Below are positions 21,437 to 32,639 of a stretch of DNA of 64,000 nucleotides, one piece after another. Numbering within the stretch: position 1 is the first letter of the stretch; every line of letters starts with the position of its first letter. Both the position numbers and the translations under genes were made by a program. Source of the stretch: Mesotaenium endlicherianum (taxonomy: Eukaryota > Streptophyta > Zygnematophyceae > Zygnematales > Mesotaeniaceae); NCBI GenBank assembly GCA_009602735.1, contig WELA01013825.1, positions 157,590 to 221,589 of the forward strand. The letters run 5' to 3'. A model generated the notes under the pieces. It was not told the DNA's origin. It saw only the letters and a list, made by a program, of their open reading frames with translations, and did no database searches.

Positions 21437-22169
21437 TGAAATGAATTGACTTACCGATAGGCACTTAAAAATTAATAAAAGATTTTTATATCAGCAAGCA
21501 ATCTTTATGGTAATTTGTATCAACTGAGTAAACAGCAAAAGACAACGTACTAGCAGCACACATTACTCATAAGTCAAATGCAAGTAAACGAGCATCAATC
21601 ATGCAATCAATAAACTCATACATAAGCAAGGTTCGAAGACACTTAGCATCAATGGCTTCTCGCCTTGGATTCAGATCCCTCGCAGTAAGAGAGTTGGTTT
21701 CGTTTCCAAATGCCGAATTCGAGGGCAAGGCCTAGCCGATGTACATGGGATGAGTTTACTGTTCAACGGCAAGTGCGATGGCACCTCCTACCCGGGAGTT
21801 AACCACGTTGGTAGGAACTCGGCTAACCAAATCCACAGCCATCTCCCATCATCCCGAATCGCCATCCACCTTAAGGGTGTCATCTGGCCACTCATCTAGC
21901 ACACCACACGTAGATGCTTAACTAGGCTGTTCACTGCTACTGAGTAGAGTAGTCAACTGATGGTCAAAGAATGTATCAGCTAGCTGACATAGGTCAGCAG
22001 CTGCTGACCTGACCTAAGTTGACTTCAGCCTGCTGCTTCCGACTGAGTCATTGAACTAAGCATCAGATTTCCAGCAGACTTAATATTAACCATAATACTG
22101 CAGGTTGGACTTATTTAACTATTATATATAAATGGTTACTATATCTACTCATTTTATAGATTCATTACA
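21437..22169 (-). mobile_element. Solo LTR, family A-like
   Basis: This 733-bp LTR lies in reverse orientation (TGAAATGAATTG to GATTCATTACA) and is flanked by AATAG on both sides (21432-21436 and 22170-22174). It is clearly diverged from the A1-A3 LTRs, so the insertion is older. It sits within the satellite array. Confidence 0.9.
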
Positions 22170-22979
22170 AATAGTCAAAATATTGAAACAAGTCTTAAAA
22201 GGGGAGTTGGAGGAAAGTGGACGATATGAGGCGCAATTAGCGCGGTTGAAGGTATGAAACGTTGCAATATTAATGGATGGCAAATGTAAAGGGTAGGCAT
22301 ACTCTCCAATATATGTATAAAAGACATTCCATCACTCACTCCTTTAATAGACTTTTGGCAAGAATAGTCAAAATAGTGAAATAAGTCATAACTCGGGAGT
22401 CAGAGGAAAGTGGACGATATGAGGCACAATTGACGATGTGGAAGGTATGAAAGGTTGTAATACTAGTGGATGATGGATGTAAAGAGAGGGCATACTTCCC
22501 AATATATCTAGAGAGACATCCAATCAATCACCCCTTTACAAGCCTTTGGCAAGGATAGTCAACAGTGTGAAACAAGTCATAAGAGGGGAGTTAGAGGGAA
22601 GTGGACAATATGAGGCACAATTGGTGCAGGTGAAGGTATGAATTGTTGCAACATTATTGGATGATGGATGTAAAGGGTGGGAATAATCTCCAATATATGT
22701 ATAAAGACGTTCCATCACTCACTCCTTTCGTAGGCATTTGGCAAGGATAGTCAAAATAGTGAAACAAGTCATAAGTGGGGAGTTAAAGGAAGGTCGACGA
22801 TATGAGGGCCTGAGGCGCAAATGACGCTGTTGAAGGTATGGAAGGTTGTAATATTAATGGATGATGGATGTAAAGTGTGGGTATACTCTCCAATATTTAT
22901 ATAAAGATATCCAATCACTCACCTCATTTACAAGCGTGTAGCAAAGATAGTCAACTGAGTGAAACAAGTCATAAGAGGG

Positions 22980-23701
22980 TCTAATGAATCAGTATATTGG
23001 TAGATATAATATTTATCTAAATATAATAGTCAATTCAGTTGAGCCTGCTGAGCTTTAGTAAATATATAGTCTGCTGGACTTTATATAATTATCAATTTAA
23101 GGACTCAGCCGGGAGCAGCAGGCTGAAGTCAACGTAGGTTAGCTTGCTAACACATTCTTTGACAGCCAGCTGACTTCCGTACTCGGTAGCAGCGAACTGC
23201 CTAGATATGCATCTAAGTGTGGCATGCTAGAAGAATGGCCAGATGACATCCTTAGGATGGATGGCAATTCGGGATGATGGGAGATGGCGGTGGATTTGGT
23301 TAACCGAGGTCCTACCAACGTGGTTGACTCCCGAGTAGGCGGTGCCATCGCACTTGCCGTTGAACAGTAAACTCATTCCATGTATATATGCTAGGTATTG
23401 CTCTCGAGTTCGGCATTCGGAAACAAGGCCAACTCTCTTGTACAGCTTACTGAGAGAAATTTGAATCCAAGGCCAAAAGTCATTGATATGCACTGGCTTC
23501 TAGCCTTGCTTATGTATGAGTTTACTGATTGCATTATTCATACTAGTTTACTTGCATTTGACTGGCGAGTATTGTCCACTGCTAGTGTGTTTGTTGTCTT
23601 TTACTGTTTAATCAATTAACAAAAAATACCATAAAGATTACTTGCTGATATAAAGATCTTCATAATTGTTAATCGCCTATTTGGTAAGTTGATTCATTTC
23701 A
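22980..23701 (+). mobile_element. Solo LTR, family A-like
   Basis: This 722-bp solo LTR, in a satellite unit, is flanked by GAGGG (22975-22979 and 23702-23706). It is moderately diverged from A1 LTRs and still has an open antisense 88-codon frame (23227-23493). Confidence 0.9.
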
Positions 23702-23938
23702 GAGGGGGAGTTAGAGACAAGTCGACAATGTGAGGCGCAATTGCACTCTTGACGCTACGGACGGTTGTAATCTCAATACTAGGTTCACTGCTTGTGGAAC
23801 CAAAACCGACACCACTGGAGGCTGTTTTGAATGGTTATACTAAAATAAGTAATGATGTGGTGCAAGCAAGCCATACATGTCCACATTCACATTTGAATAA
23901 GCTTTTGGGCCATACTAATTTGAGCGCCGCTATATGTG
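23702..23938 (+). repeat. Satellite remnant and short unassigned stretch
   Basis: The first 70-80 bp continue the satellite unit split by the preceding LTR; the rest, to 23938, is unassigned and carries no gene that I can support. Confidence 0.5.
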
Positions 23939-24176
23939 TGTAATGAATCAATACATTGGTAGATCTAATATTCAAATATAATAGTTAATTAAGTTTACTT
24001 TGTTGAATTTTAGTTAACATTAAGTCTGCTGGACTTTAGTAATATACAGTTTAATGACTTTGACGAGGGCAGCAAGCTGAAGTCAACTTAGGTCAATTTG
24101 TTAACACATTCTTTGACAGTTAGCTGACTACCGTACTCAGTATCAGCAAACAGCCTAGTTCGGCATCTAAGTAATA
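23939..24176 (+). mobile_element. Partial LTR, family A-like
   Basis: It starts TGTAATGAATC and follows family A LTR sequence through the palindrome region to GCATCTAAGT, then leaves it. It is diverged and incomplete. Confidence 0.75.
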
Positions 24177-24289
24177 GGATTCAAGAAAACTTCATGCTTT
24201 AATGAAACATTTCTTGTTGTGTTCACCTCTTACTAAGCACAAGCACATTGCACCATTAAAAACAAAAGTGTCTTTAGTGGTTCTAAACT

Positions 24290-25070
24290 CCCAACATACT
24301 ATTGGGCCAAGAAGCCATTAGGGAGCTTGAATGGAGAAACATCTACTTGTAAAATGCGTGTAGTGGTGTGAAATATCTCAAAGCATGTACCAGGACACGT
24401 GTGCATGTTGAATCGTCGGCACATGAACTGGCACCTAGCCTTCCTTTTTGCTGCTCCCATATAGAACTTCTTAGACATACAAATGACACAATTAGCCCTC
24501 ATTCCCTTATCCACATGGCTACAAAAGTGCCTTGCAGTGCACCTATCCTCCCCACAGATTATTTTGTGTGTGTATCCCCTCTTAGCTTTCTTCTTCTTGG
24601 TTTCTTTTGCTGCATCTTTTTTGTACTATTTCTCCTTTCTACAGCCTGGGACATGTCCATAGCAACTACCTTACCCTTACCAAGCCTTTCCCTCTTTCTA
24701 ACCAATTCTTTGTCATCTTCTTCCTCCTCATTTGTTACTTAAAAATCTTCATCTGACCACTCTGGTGAGGCTGTCTCCTCTACGACGGTTTGTTCATTAT
24801 CAATAGTAATTTCTGCACTTGTCAGAGAAGGGCTCTGAACTGCAGGGTTTTGCAAGTTAGGGCTAGATTTTGGCCGGATCCTAATGACTTCCTCATAAGG
24901 CTTGATCCACTCTATTTCGGGTACTTTTGAAACGTGTTGCAGTATGAACAAACGCTTCCATGTCTCTTACTCCCCATTATATGCAAAATACATCCTATAC
25001 TTACATTCTTTGTGCTTAGTGACCTCTTCTTCAAGCTCTCCAATTAACTAGAAATGCTCAACTCCAATTT
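24290..25070 (-). pseudogene. piggyBac-like transposase relic (C-terminal Cys-rich region)
   Basis: On the minus strand an acidic segment (24739-24951, with IEWIKPYEEV and EWSDEDF) is followed by a basic stretch and then a Cys-rich segment (24299-24520). The latter ends CPGTCFEIFHT, which resembles the Cys-rich C-terminal domain of piggyBac-type transposases, where C-x2-C pairs are followed by CFxxYHT. The frame is broken by at least two stops or shifts, and no catalytic Asp region is recognisable. The region has no satellite units. A domesticated or unrelated zinc-binding gene fragment is the alternative. Confidence 0.45.
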
Positions 25071-25634
25071 GAACTGTTGAAGCTATGAAAGGTTGAAATA
25101 TCAATGGATGATGGATGAAATGGTTGGGAATACTTCCCGATATGTGTAACTACTATATAAAGACATCCATTTTCTCATCCCATCTACAGGAGTTTGGCAA
25201 AAATAATCAAAAGAATGAAACAAGTCATCCATTAGAAAGGGACTTAGAGCAAATCAACGAGGACGAGCGCAAGAGGCGCTCTCCAATTGCTATGGTGGAT
25301 TGCGATTTTAAGGGATGAGGGAGGTGATGGGTGGGCAAGTTGCCCAATACATACGTAAATATATGGAATCATTCACCCCATATACAAGCCTTTGGCAATG
25401 ATACTCAAAAGAGTGAAATAAGTCATTCATTAGAGAGGGAGTTAGAGGCAAGTCGACGAGGACGAGCGCAAGAGTTGCTCTCCTAACTATGGAAAATTGT
25501 GATTTTAAGGGATGAGGGAGGTTATGGGTGGACATACTCTCCAATACATACATAAAGATAAGGAACCACCTCATTCACAAGTCATTGACAAGGGTAGTCA
25601 AAAGAGTGACAAGTCATTACAAAGAGAGACATAG

Positions 25635-26386
25635 TGTAATGAATCAGTACATTGGTAGACATAATATAATTTTTATTTGAAAGTAGAATTAAATTCAGTT
25701 CAATCAGTTGAACTTTAATTATTATTAAGTGTGCTGGACTAATAATAACATTCAGTATCATGACTCAAGCATAAACAGCAGGCTAAAGTCAGTTTTGGTC
25801 AATTGAGAGCAGCAGGCTGAAGTCAACTTTGGTCAGCTTGCTGACACATTTTTTACAGTCAGCTGACTTCCGTACTCGGTATCAGCGAGCTGCCTAGTCA
25901 TGCATCTAAGTGTGATACACTAGATGAGTGGCCTCATGATATCCATAGGATGGATGACGATTCGGGATGATGGGAGATGGGTGTGGATTTGGTTAGCCGA
26001 GGTCCAACCGACATAGTTAATTCCTGGGTAGGCGGTGCCATCGCACTTGTTGTTGACCAGTAAACACATTCTATGTACATAGGTTATGTCATGCTCTCGA
26101 GTTTGGCATTCGAAAACGAGGCCAACTCTCTTGTACCGCTTATTGAGAGATATCTGAATCCAAGGCGAGAAGCCATTGATACGCATTGCATTCTAGCCTT
26201 ATGTATGAGTTTACTGATTGCATGATTGATGCTCATTCACTTGCATTTGACGCGTGAGGATAATACTACTAGTTTTGGACTCTTTTGATGTTTACTAAGT
26301 AACCAAAAACTACCATCAAAGATTACTTGTTGATATAAAGATCTCTTATTAATTGTTAATCGCCTATTGGTAAGTCGATTATTTCA
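25635..26386 (+). mobile_element. Solo LTR, family A-like, old
   Basis: This 752-bp solo LTR, in the satellite, is flanked by the near-identical CATAG (25630-25634) and CAAAG (26387-26391). It is the most diverged complete LTR of this type here, yet an antisense 88-codon frame (25920-26186) is still open. Confidence 0.88.
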
Positions 26387-26760
26387 CAAAGGCAAGAATA
26401 CGAGATGGAGTGTAATGGCCCTCTCTTAGCTATGGAGGGTTGCCATAGCCATAGGCAATGAGGGATGTAATGGGTGGGCATACTGCCCAATGCATATATA
26501 AAGACAAGGAATCACTCACCCCATTTACAAGGATAGTCAAAAGAGTGAAACAAGTCATCCATTAGAGAGGGAGTTAGAGGCAAGTCGACGAGGACGAGCG
26601 CAAGAGATGCTCTCTTAGCTATGGAGGATTGTGATTTTAAGGGATGAGGGACGTAATGGGTGGACAAACTCCCCAATACAGACATAAAGATATAGAATCA
26701 CGCACCCCATATACAAGCCTTTGGCAATGATACTCAAAATAGTGAATGGGTGGACGAAAC

Positions 26761-27440
26761 CCAAGTAAAGACACTAAGTCACTAACCACAGTGACGAGCC
26801 TTTCACAAGGATAGTCAAAGTATTAAATAGTAAAGAAAATACTGAAAAATAAAAATTATGAAGCTTATAGTGGGCAATATCACGTCACTTAGTTTTGGTT
26901 TGCCTAAATGAACAAAGCAAGGTAAGTATGTGGCATACTAAATGCTGTATATAACAATATTTTAAATTGAATCATAATATCATATCTTATGACATATACG
27001 CAAATTGGTTCCATGTTATTGACATGAATTTAGCAGAGGCAAAGGATGAAAGCACAAGTATTGAAATATGACAAGTCATAAAAAGAATTACAAGACTTAA
27101 GATTCACTTAATGTATGGCTTTTTATGAATGCTCCTAAGAACATACTTGAACTCCATATACATATTGCTTCGATAGGCATTTTGACATTATTTATATCAA
27201 CTCATAAACATTCACTACGTACACCACATAATAATGACATCATAGTACGATATCCATTCGCATCGAAACATCATTTTCACTCATTAAGTCACTTTACGTT
27301 ATGGTATGCATAAACTTAACCGTGCGTGTAATAGAGGAAAGTATACATGTCAATAGTGTCAAACACAACAATTACAAACGAACGTTTTGAAGATGGTACA
27401 TTTGGTTACAATCCCTAACAAACATTAGCGAATGTCCACG
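26761..27440. other. AT-rich DNA without recognisable genes
   Basis: It is AT-rich, with short frames only. The first part may hold decayed satellite. I see no gene, LTR or structured repeat. Confidence 0.6.
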
Positions 27441-28070
27441 TGAAATGAATCGACTTACCAAATAAGCGATTAACAATTAATAAAGATCTTTATATCAGCA
27501 AGTAATCTTGATGGCAATTTCCGTTAGCTGGTTAAACGGCCGGGGACAGTACACTAGCAGTGAATAATACTCGTAAGTCAAATGCGAGTAAACTAGCATC
27601 AATAATGCAAATCAGTAAACTCATACATAAGCAAGGTTAGAAGACAGTGCGTATCAATGGCTTCTCGCCTTGGATTCAAATCACTCTCAGTAAGCTGTAC
27701 AGGAGAGTTGGCCTCGTTTCCGAATGCCGAGCTCGAGAGCAATGCCTAGCATATGTACATGGAATGAGTTTACTGTTCAACGGTCAGTGCGATGGCACCG
27801 CCTACCCGGGAGTTAACCACGTTGGTAGGACCTCGGTTAACCAAATCCACCGCCATCTCCCATCATCCCGAATAGCCATCCATCATAGGAATGTCATCTG
27901 GCCATTCATCTAGCATGTCGTACTTAGATGCATATCAAGGCAGTTCGCTGCTATCGAGCACGGAAGTCAGCTGGCTGTCAAAAAATGTGTCAGCAAGCTG
28001 ACTTAAGTTGACTTCAGCCTGCTGCTTTCGGCCGAGTCATTAAACTGATAATTATGTAAAGTCCAGCAGA
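27441..28070 (-). mobile_element. Family A LTR running into the assembly gap
   Basis: It begins TGAAATGAATCGACTTACC in reverse orientation and follows the young family A LTR closely up to the gap, so it is a recent copy. The other end, and whether it is solo or part of a full element, is hidden by the run of N. Confidence 0.85.
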
Positions 28071-28657
28071 NNNNNNNNNNNNNNNNNNNNNNNNNNNNNN
28101 NNNNNNNNNNNNNNNNNNNNNNNNNNNNNNNNNNNNNNNNNNNNNNNNNNNNNNNNNNNNNNNNNNNNNNNNNNNNNNNNNNNNNNNNNNNNNNNNNNNN
28201 NNNNNNNNNNNNNNNNNNNNNNNNNNNNNNNNNNNNNNNNNNNNNNNNNNNNNNNNNNNNNNNNNNNNNNNNNNNNNNNNNNNNNNNNNNNNNNNNNNNN
28301 NNNNNNNNNNNNNNNNNNNNNNNNNNNNNNNNNNNNNNNNNNNNNNNNNNNNNNNNNNNNNNNNNNNNNNNNNNNNNNNNNNNNNNNNNNNNNNNNNNNN
28401 NNNNNNNNNNNNNNNNNNNNNNNNNNNNNNNNNNNNNNNNNNNNNNNNNNNNNNNNNNNNNNNNNNNNNNNNNNNNNNNNNNNNNNNNNNNNNNNNNNNN
28501 NNNNNNNNNNNNNNNNNNNNNNNNNNNNNNNNNNNNNNNNNNNNNNNNNNNNNNNNNNNNNNNNNNNNNNNNNNNNNNNNNNNNNNNNNNNNNNNNNNNN
28601 NNNNNNNNNNNNNNNNNNNNNNNNNNNNNNNNNNNNNNNNNNNNNNNNNNNNNNNNN
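28071..28657. other. Assembly gap (587 N)
   Basis: Unknown bases separate a family A LTR from the family B LTR of B2. The gap length may be a scaffolding estimate. Any reading frame drawn across it is meaningless. Confidence 0.99.
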
Positions 28658-29262
28658 GAGTGAATGACATGTCTCAGGCAAGATTCGTGCCTTTCGCAGG
28701 CACCACACAGCGTCATCTTTCGAGAATGCCGTGCTTAGTCACACAACTTAGCTGCATGTCGCCTCTGCCTAGCCATGCTCAACTCAAACAGAGTTAGCCG
28801 TTTCATGCATGCACACCTTGTGACTGTCGCGCGTGACTGCTTAGCTTCTCAGCTGGCAGTCACGCCTAATTGGCTCATGGCTAAGAATTCCTGAGCGGCG
28901 TGCAAGCAAATGCCACCTGCTCAAGTTTTCCCAACCGGGCGTCCGTAACCTATCTTGGCATTGCAGCCATGACCTGGCTTAATCTGCCAGTCACACAGTA
29001 CCTGACCTGGAACTTGCTGGGCGGCTCATTGCTGATCCCCAGCTCCTAGCCTCGCGGCTGTCTTGTCAAAACCTCCCCAACCTCCTCCTTGGGGGTGGGG
29101 CACACTGACAATGACCCCTTGCCAGTGGTCTTGACGCCGCCATAACCGCTGACTGCGATGTAATCAGTCAAGTGGTCGGTGAGTCAACGTTGACTTTCAG
29201 CACTAGGTGGCCGTAGCTTGCGCTGCGCGTGCGACACTGTCAAACGAATAATAGTCGCGACA
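28658..29262 (-). repeat. B2 3' LTR (partial, cut by gap)
   Basis: It matches 45105-45705 closely, ending at the same TGTCGCGAC edge (minus strand). The remaining LTR lies in or beyond the gap. Confidence 0.85.
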
Positions 29263-29615
29263 GCTGTCGTGCCTAAGAGTGTCGGTCCCTCGGCACGTGC
29301 GTAGCCTTCCAGCACGTGTGCCTTTGGCCTGGTTGATGTGTCGGTGGCCCTCCTCACGTGTGGCAGACATGGTCGATCGACCTTTGCACGTGTGTCGGTG
29401 ACAAGCCTTACCAGGGTTAACCCATTCCTGGGTTCCTGAACTTGCACCATGCAGCCTTGACCAACACTCAGGGTGACGTTCTCTGTCACCCGGCTCTCAC
29501 CATCTGCTTATCCTAAGACTTTAGCAGAAAATTTAAAAAATACTTGCCTTGCCTTAATTCCTCTTACACCCCTCCCTTTCGGCTGAGGCGTCCCTGCCTT
29601 TCCTGCTGAAAGCTA
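29263..29615 (-). other. B2 3' untranslated region
   Basis: This is about 350 bp between the end of the integrase/PHD frame and the 3' LTR. A purine-rich run, AAAGGGAGGGG (minus strand, near 29568-29580), is a polypurine tract candidate but is not adjacent to the LTR edge inferred from the 5' LTRs. The region just beside that edge is rich in CACGTG-like motifs (for example near 29295, 29312 and 29355). Confidence 0.5.
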
Positions 29616-30830
29616 TTATTTTCCAGCCCTGCGGCTTGGGGTTTTAGGAAGGCAATCAGGACATTCCCATTGTCCTGCCATAACTTCTTCCTCGCAAATG
29701 CAGAAAGTGTGCCAACGGGCACCACACTTATCGCAAGTTACCATTGCCTCCTGATTGTGCAGCACTTTGCAGCTGGCACAAGGCGTGGCCGGCACCAATT
29801 CCTCGGGCACAACCCTAACTGTGGGATCAATATTTGGCAAATGGCATAGCGAGCAATTCTGCACGTGGTCTGTCATGGTTTTACCATCAGAACCTTCCGG
29901 TTCTAACACACCATTGTCAAACGCATGTTTCACGCGCAAGATCACTGGACCTGAACTGGTGTCGATGGTGGTCTTGGTCTGGCGCTTGCGGTAGACGAAG
30001 TCTCCTTCTTGAATCCGCGTCATCTGCAGGCGGTAGCTCCCGTCTCGCGTCCTGGCGTAACGTTGCGTATCTCTTTTCTGTGCAATTTTCAGATTGTCTA
30101 GTGCAGCCGGTATCATGCGCTCAAATAGCGCCTTACGGCGCACCATCACTTTTAACAGTTCATCAGGGCTGTCCAGGTCTTTCACCTGTTCAATCTCCTG
30201 CTTGATGCTGCTGGGCACTACTGGACTTCTGCCAAACAGTATCTGATATGGCGAGTAATTTGCCAAGGCAGCCTGCTTGCTAAATCTGTAACCCATAACC
30301 AGCCATGGCAGGGCTAGATCCCAGTCACGCTTGTCATGCTCAAGGCAAAATTTGCGCAAAGCAGACTTAATGGTTTGCACCATCCTTTCTGCAAGACCAT
30401 CTGCTTGCGGATGATCTCTAGACGTAGTGCGATGATCGATGAAGCATCTGTCCAAGAGTTTCTGAAAAGACCCTTGGAACTCAGACCCTTGGTCTGTCAG
30501 CACTTCTGCTGGAGCTCCATGACGCACAATCACACCATTGAGGAGTGCTTCGGCGGTCCCTAGACTCTCCTTAGCAGTCAGAGGCACCACCTCTATCTAC
30601 TTAGAGAAATGCTCAATCATGACCATGATATACTTGTTACCTCGCTTAGACAGCGGTAGCTCACCTGCGAGATCGCAGCTCCTGCGGTAGTCCAGGCCCA
30701 TGATCGGCAAAGGTTGCAAGTGTGGATGTTGCTGTGTAAAACCAGCCTTGACGCGATCACAATTTTGGCAGGCCTTGATCACATCTTCACACTGCTGCTT
30801 CATGCCCCTCCACCAGTAAGACAGCTCCAA
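29616..30830 (-). pseudogene. B2 integrase region
   Basis: The parts visible are the end of the integrase zinc domain (WWRGMKQQCEDVIKACQNC), then the core with LTDQGSEFQG and the HPQADGLAERM block, typical of Ty3/gypsy integrases, and the C-terminal segment EGDFVYRKRQ. It would insert element DNA into chromosomes. A PHD-type finger follows in the same frame instead of the chromodomain seen in family A. Confidence 0.85.
29652..29780 (-). other. PHD-type zinc finger at the integrase C-terminus of B2
   Basis: The spacing C-x2-C, C-x2-C-x4-H-x2-C, then W-x-C-x2-C (CASC, CDKCGARWHTFC, WECPDC) is the classic C4HC3 PHD pattern, including the conserved Trp before the last Cys pair. PHD fingers usually read histone H3 tails. 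A preceding NCSLC pair may belong to an extended zinc module. Its position matches that of chromodomains in chromoviruses, so a targeting role is a fair inference. Confidence 0.8.
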
Positions 30831-30963
30831 AAGACTTTATGTCTTCTTGACACCATAGTGTCCAGTGTTCTCGTGCATTTCTTGCACAAGGGCTCGTCTC
30901 CTGATGGGTTCTGGCACTAACTTCTCCTGACCAGTTTCTTCAATTTTGAGAGGTTGTTGCATT

Positions 30964-31608
30964 TCAGCAAAACCTTTTAGCTCGATGGTTTACCTGGTCC
31001 TTCTCCTTCACTGATAGTCCTTCCAAGTGAGTTCCCGTCTTCAGCCAGTGCATAGTAGCTTGATCTTTCCAGATCTCTGTACTGAACAGGGGCAGAGGCT
31101 CAGCTTCACCTGATGCCACTATTCCAGGTATTTCGGCTAGGCAAGCCACCAACTCTGCTGGGCTGCTCGGGTCATCGTCCTCTCGAGCTCCTGTTCTGTC
31201 GTCTGAAGATGGGTCTGGGTTCCTGCTGAGTCCATCGGCGTCGTTGTTGAGCACTCCTGCTCTGTGCACTACCGTCATTTGGTACTCTTGCAGCTTAAGA
31301 GCCCAGCGAGCCAACTTACCAGTGAGGTCTCCATTCTTCATCAGCCATAGTAATGGTGAGTGATCCGTGATCAGTGTGAAGGGTCTTCCCCACAGATACA
31401 CTCTGAAGTGTGTGACCGCCCAAACCACTGCCAGCAGCTCTCCTTCGTAGGACAAGTAGTTGCTCTCCGCTCGATTGTTAGAGCGTGAGGCATAGGCAAT
31501 GACATACTCCTCTCTAGGGCTTGCGGCCTGAGTGAGTACTGCGCCAACTCCCACACGACTCCAGTCAGTGTGCAGATTGAAGGGCTTGGAGTAGTCAGGC
31601 GTTCGCAA
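30964..31608 (-). pseudogene. B2 RNase H region
   Basis: It shows the Ty3/gypsy RNase H hallmarks: FNLHTDWSRVGVGAVL, ESNYLSYEGELLAVVWA, FTLITDHSPLLWL and HRAGVLNNDADGLSR. It degrades RNA in the RNA-DNA hybrid during reverse transcription. Confidence 0.88.
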
Positions 31609-31619
31609 GACTGGGGCTG

Positions 31620-32609
31620 TTACCAGCCGCTCCTAAGCTCGTTCATGGCTTTCTCCTGAGCTTCTGTCCACACAAAAGGTACATCCTTTTTCAGGAGTTC
31701 CGTCAAGGGTTTAGCAATTCTGCTATAATCCTTTACAAACTTACGATAGTATCCGCTTAGCCCTAACAGAGCTTTCAGCTTAGACACATTCGCGGGTGCA
31801 GGTATCTTGTAAATAGCCTCAGTCTTCACAGCCTGAGGGGACATAGCATTGTTCCCAATCTCATGTCCTAGGTAAGGCACGTGTGCCTCAAAGAATCTGC
31901 ACTTCCCAGGATGCAGCTTCATCTGGAATTTCTCCAAGCGCTCGAACACTTGTTCCAAGTGCTCGAGGTGCTTCTCTATGGACTTGCTGAATACTACCAC
32001 ATCGTCTATGTATGGCTTAGCGAAATCCAGCCCCTCCAGCACTTTATCCATAGTCCTCTGAAATATGGCTGGGGCATTTTTCAGCCCAAATGGCATTACT
32101 GTCCATTGCCAAAGTTCCCTTTGAGCCCAGAAAGCAGTCTTACCTCGATCTTCTGTTTTCACAGAGATGTGGTTGAAGCCTTGGCGCAGATCGATAATGC
32201 TGAACACCTTTCCGGTGGTGGCAATTACAAAGATCCTTTCCGGCGTAGGCATCACATAGCTATCCGGCTCCGTGTAGAGATTCAGTCGCCTGTAATCTCC
32301 ACACATACGAGTGGCAGTGTAATTGCCGGCCTCGTCCTTTTTAGCGACTACTACTGTAGGAGCCCCATGTACTGAGGTAGATTTTTCAATCATGCGGAGC
32401 TTATGCAGCTCTTCACAAGTTTTCTCCACACAGTCCCATTCTGTCTGACTGAGCTTATGCGGCCCTAGTCTGACTGGGTTATCAGTAGTTAGTGTGATCT
32501 CACACACACTGGCAGTGGTTCTACCAATCTCCTCCTTAGTGAAAGCAAATACCTTGCGGTGTTTCTTCAGCAACCTTTCTACTTGTGCTCTCTGCTGGGC
32601 TGAGACCAT
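31620..32609 (-). pseudogene. B2 reverse transcriptase region
   Basis: RT motifs are clear: MCGDYRRLN, FSIIDLRQGFNHI, MPFGLKNAPAIFQ, the catalytic YIDDVVVF, and LGLSGYYRKFVKDYS in the connection. It is distinct from family A RT (FLDDILIF), so B is a separate gypsy lineage. Confidence 0.9.
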
Positions 32610-32639
32610 TTTCCCAATGGCAAAAGTCTCAGTTTCAGG

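Larger units (their letters stand above)
20753..26760 (+). repeat. Degenerate tandem satellite, about 193-bp period
   Basis: Units recur with anchors such as GGTTGTAATATTAATGGATG at 20753, 20946, 21139, 21334, 22261, 22454, 22645, 22845, 25092, 25298 and 25496; spacing is 191-206 bp, mostly 193. Each unit also has a conserved stretch like GGCAAGGATAGTCAAAA and GAAACAAGTCAT. Units differ substantially, so the array is old. It is interrupted by solo LTRs at 21437, 22980, 23939 and 25635 and by a relic at 24290-25070. Confidence 0.85.

Noticed and set aside
20753-26760. CRISPR-like array
   Set aside because: The units are whole 193-bp tandem repeats without short repeats and unique spacers, and the genome is eukaryotic.
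28003-28716. Long minus-strand frames of more than 200 codons
   Set aside because: They run through the block of N and have no meaning.
29568-29580. Purine-rich run taken as the start of the B2 3' LTR (next bases TGTAAGAGG)
   Set aside because: Neither B1 nor the B2 5' LTR has this sequence at its outer edge; both begin TGTCRCGAC.
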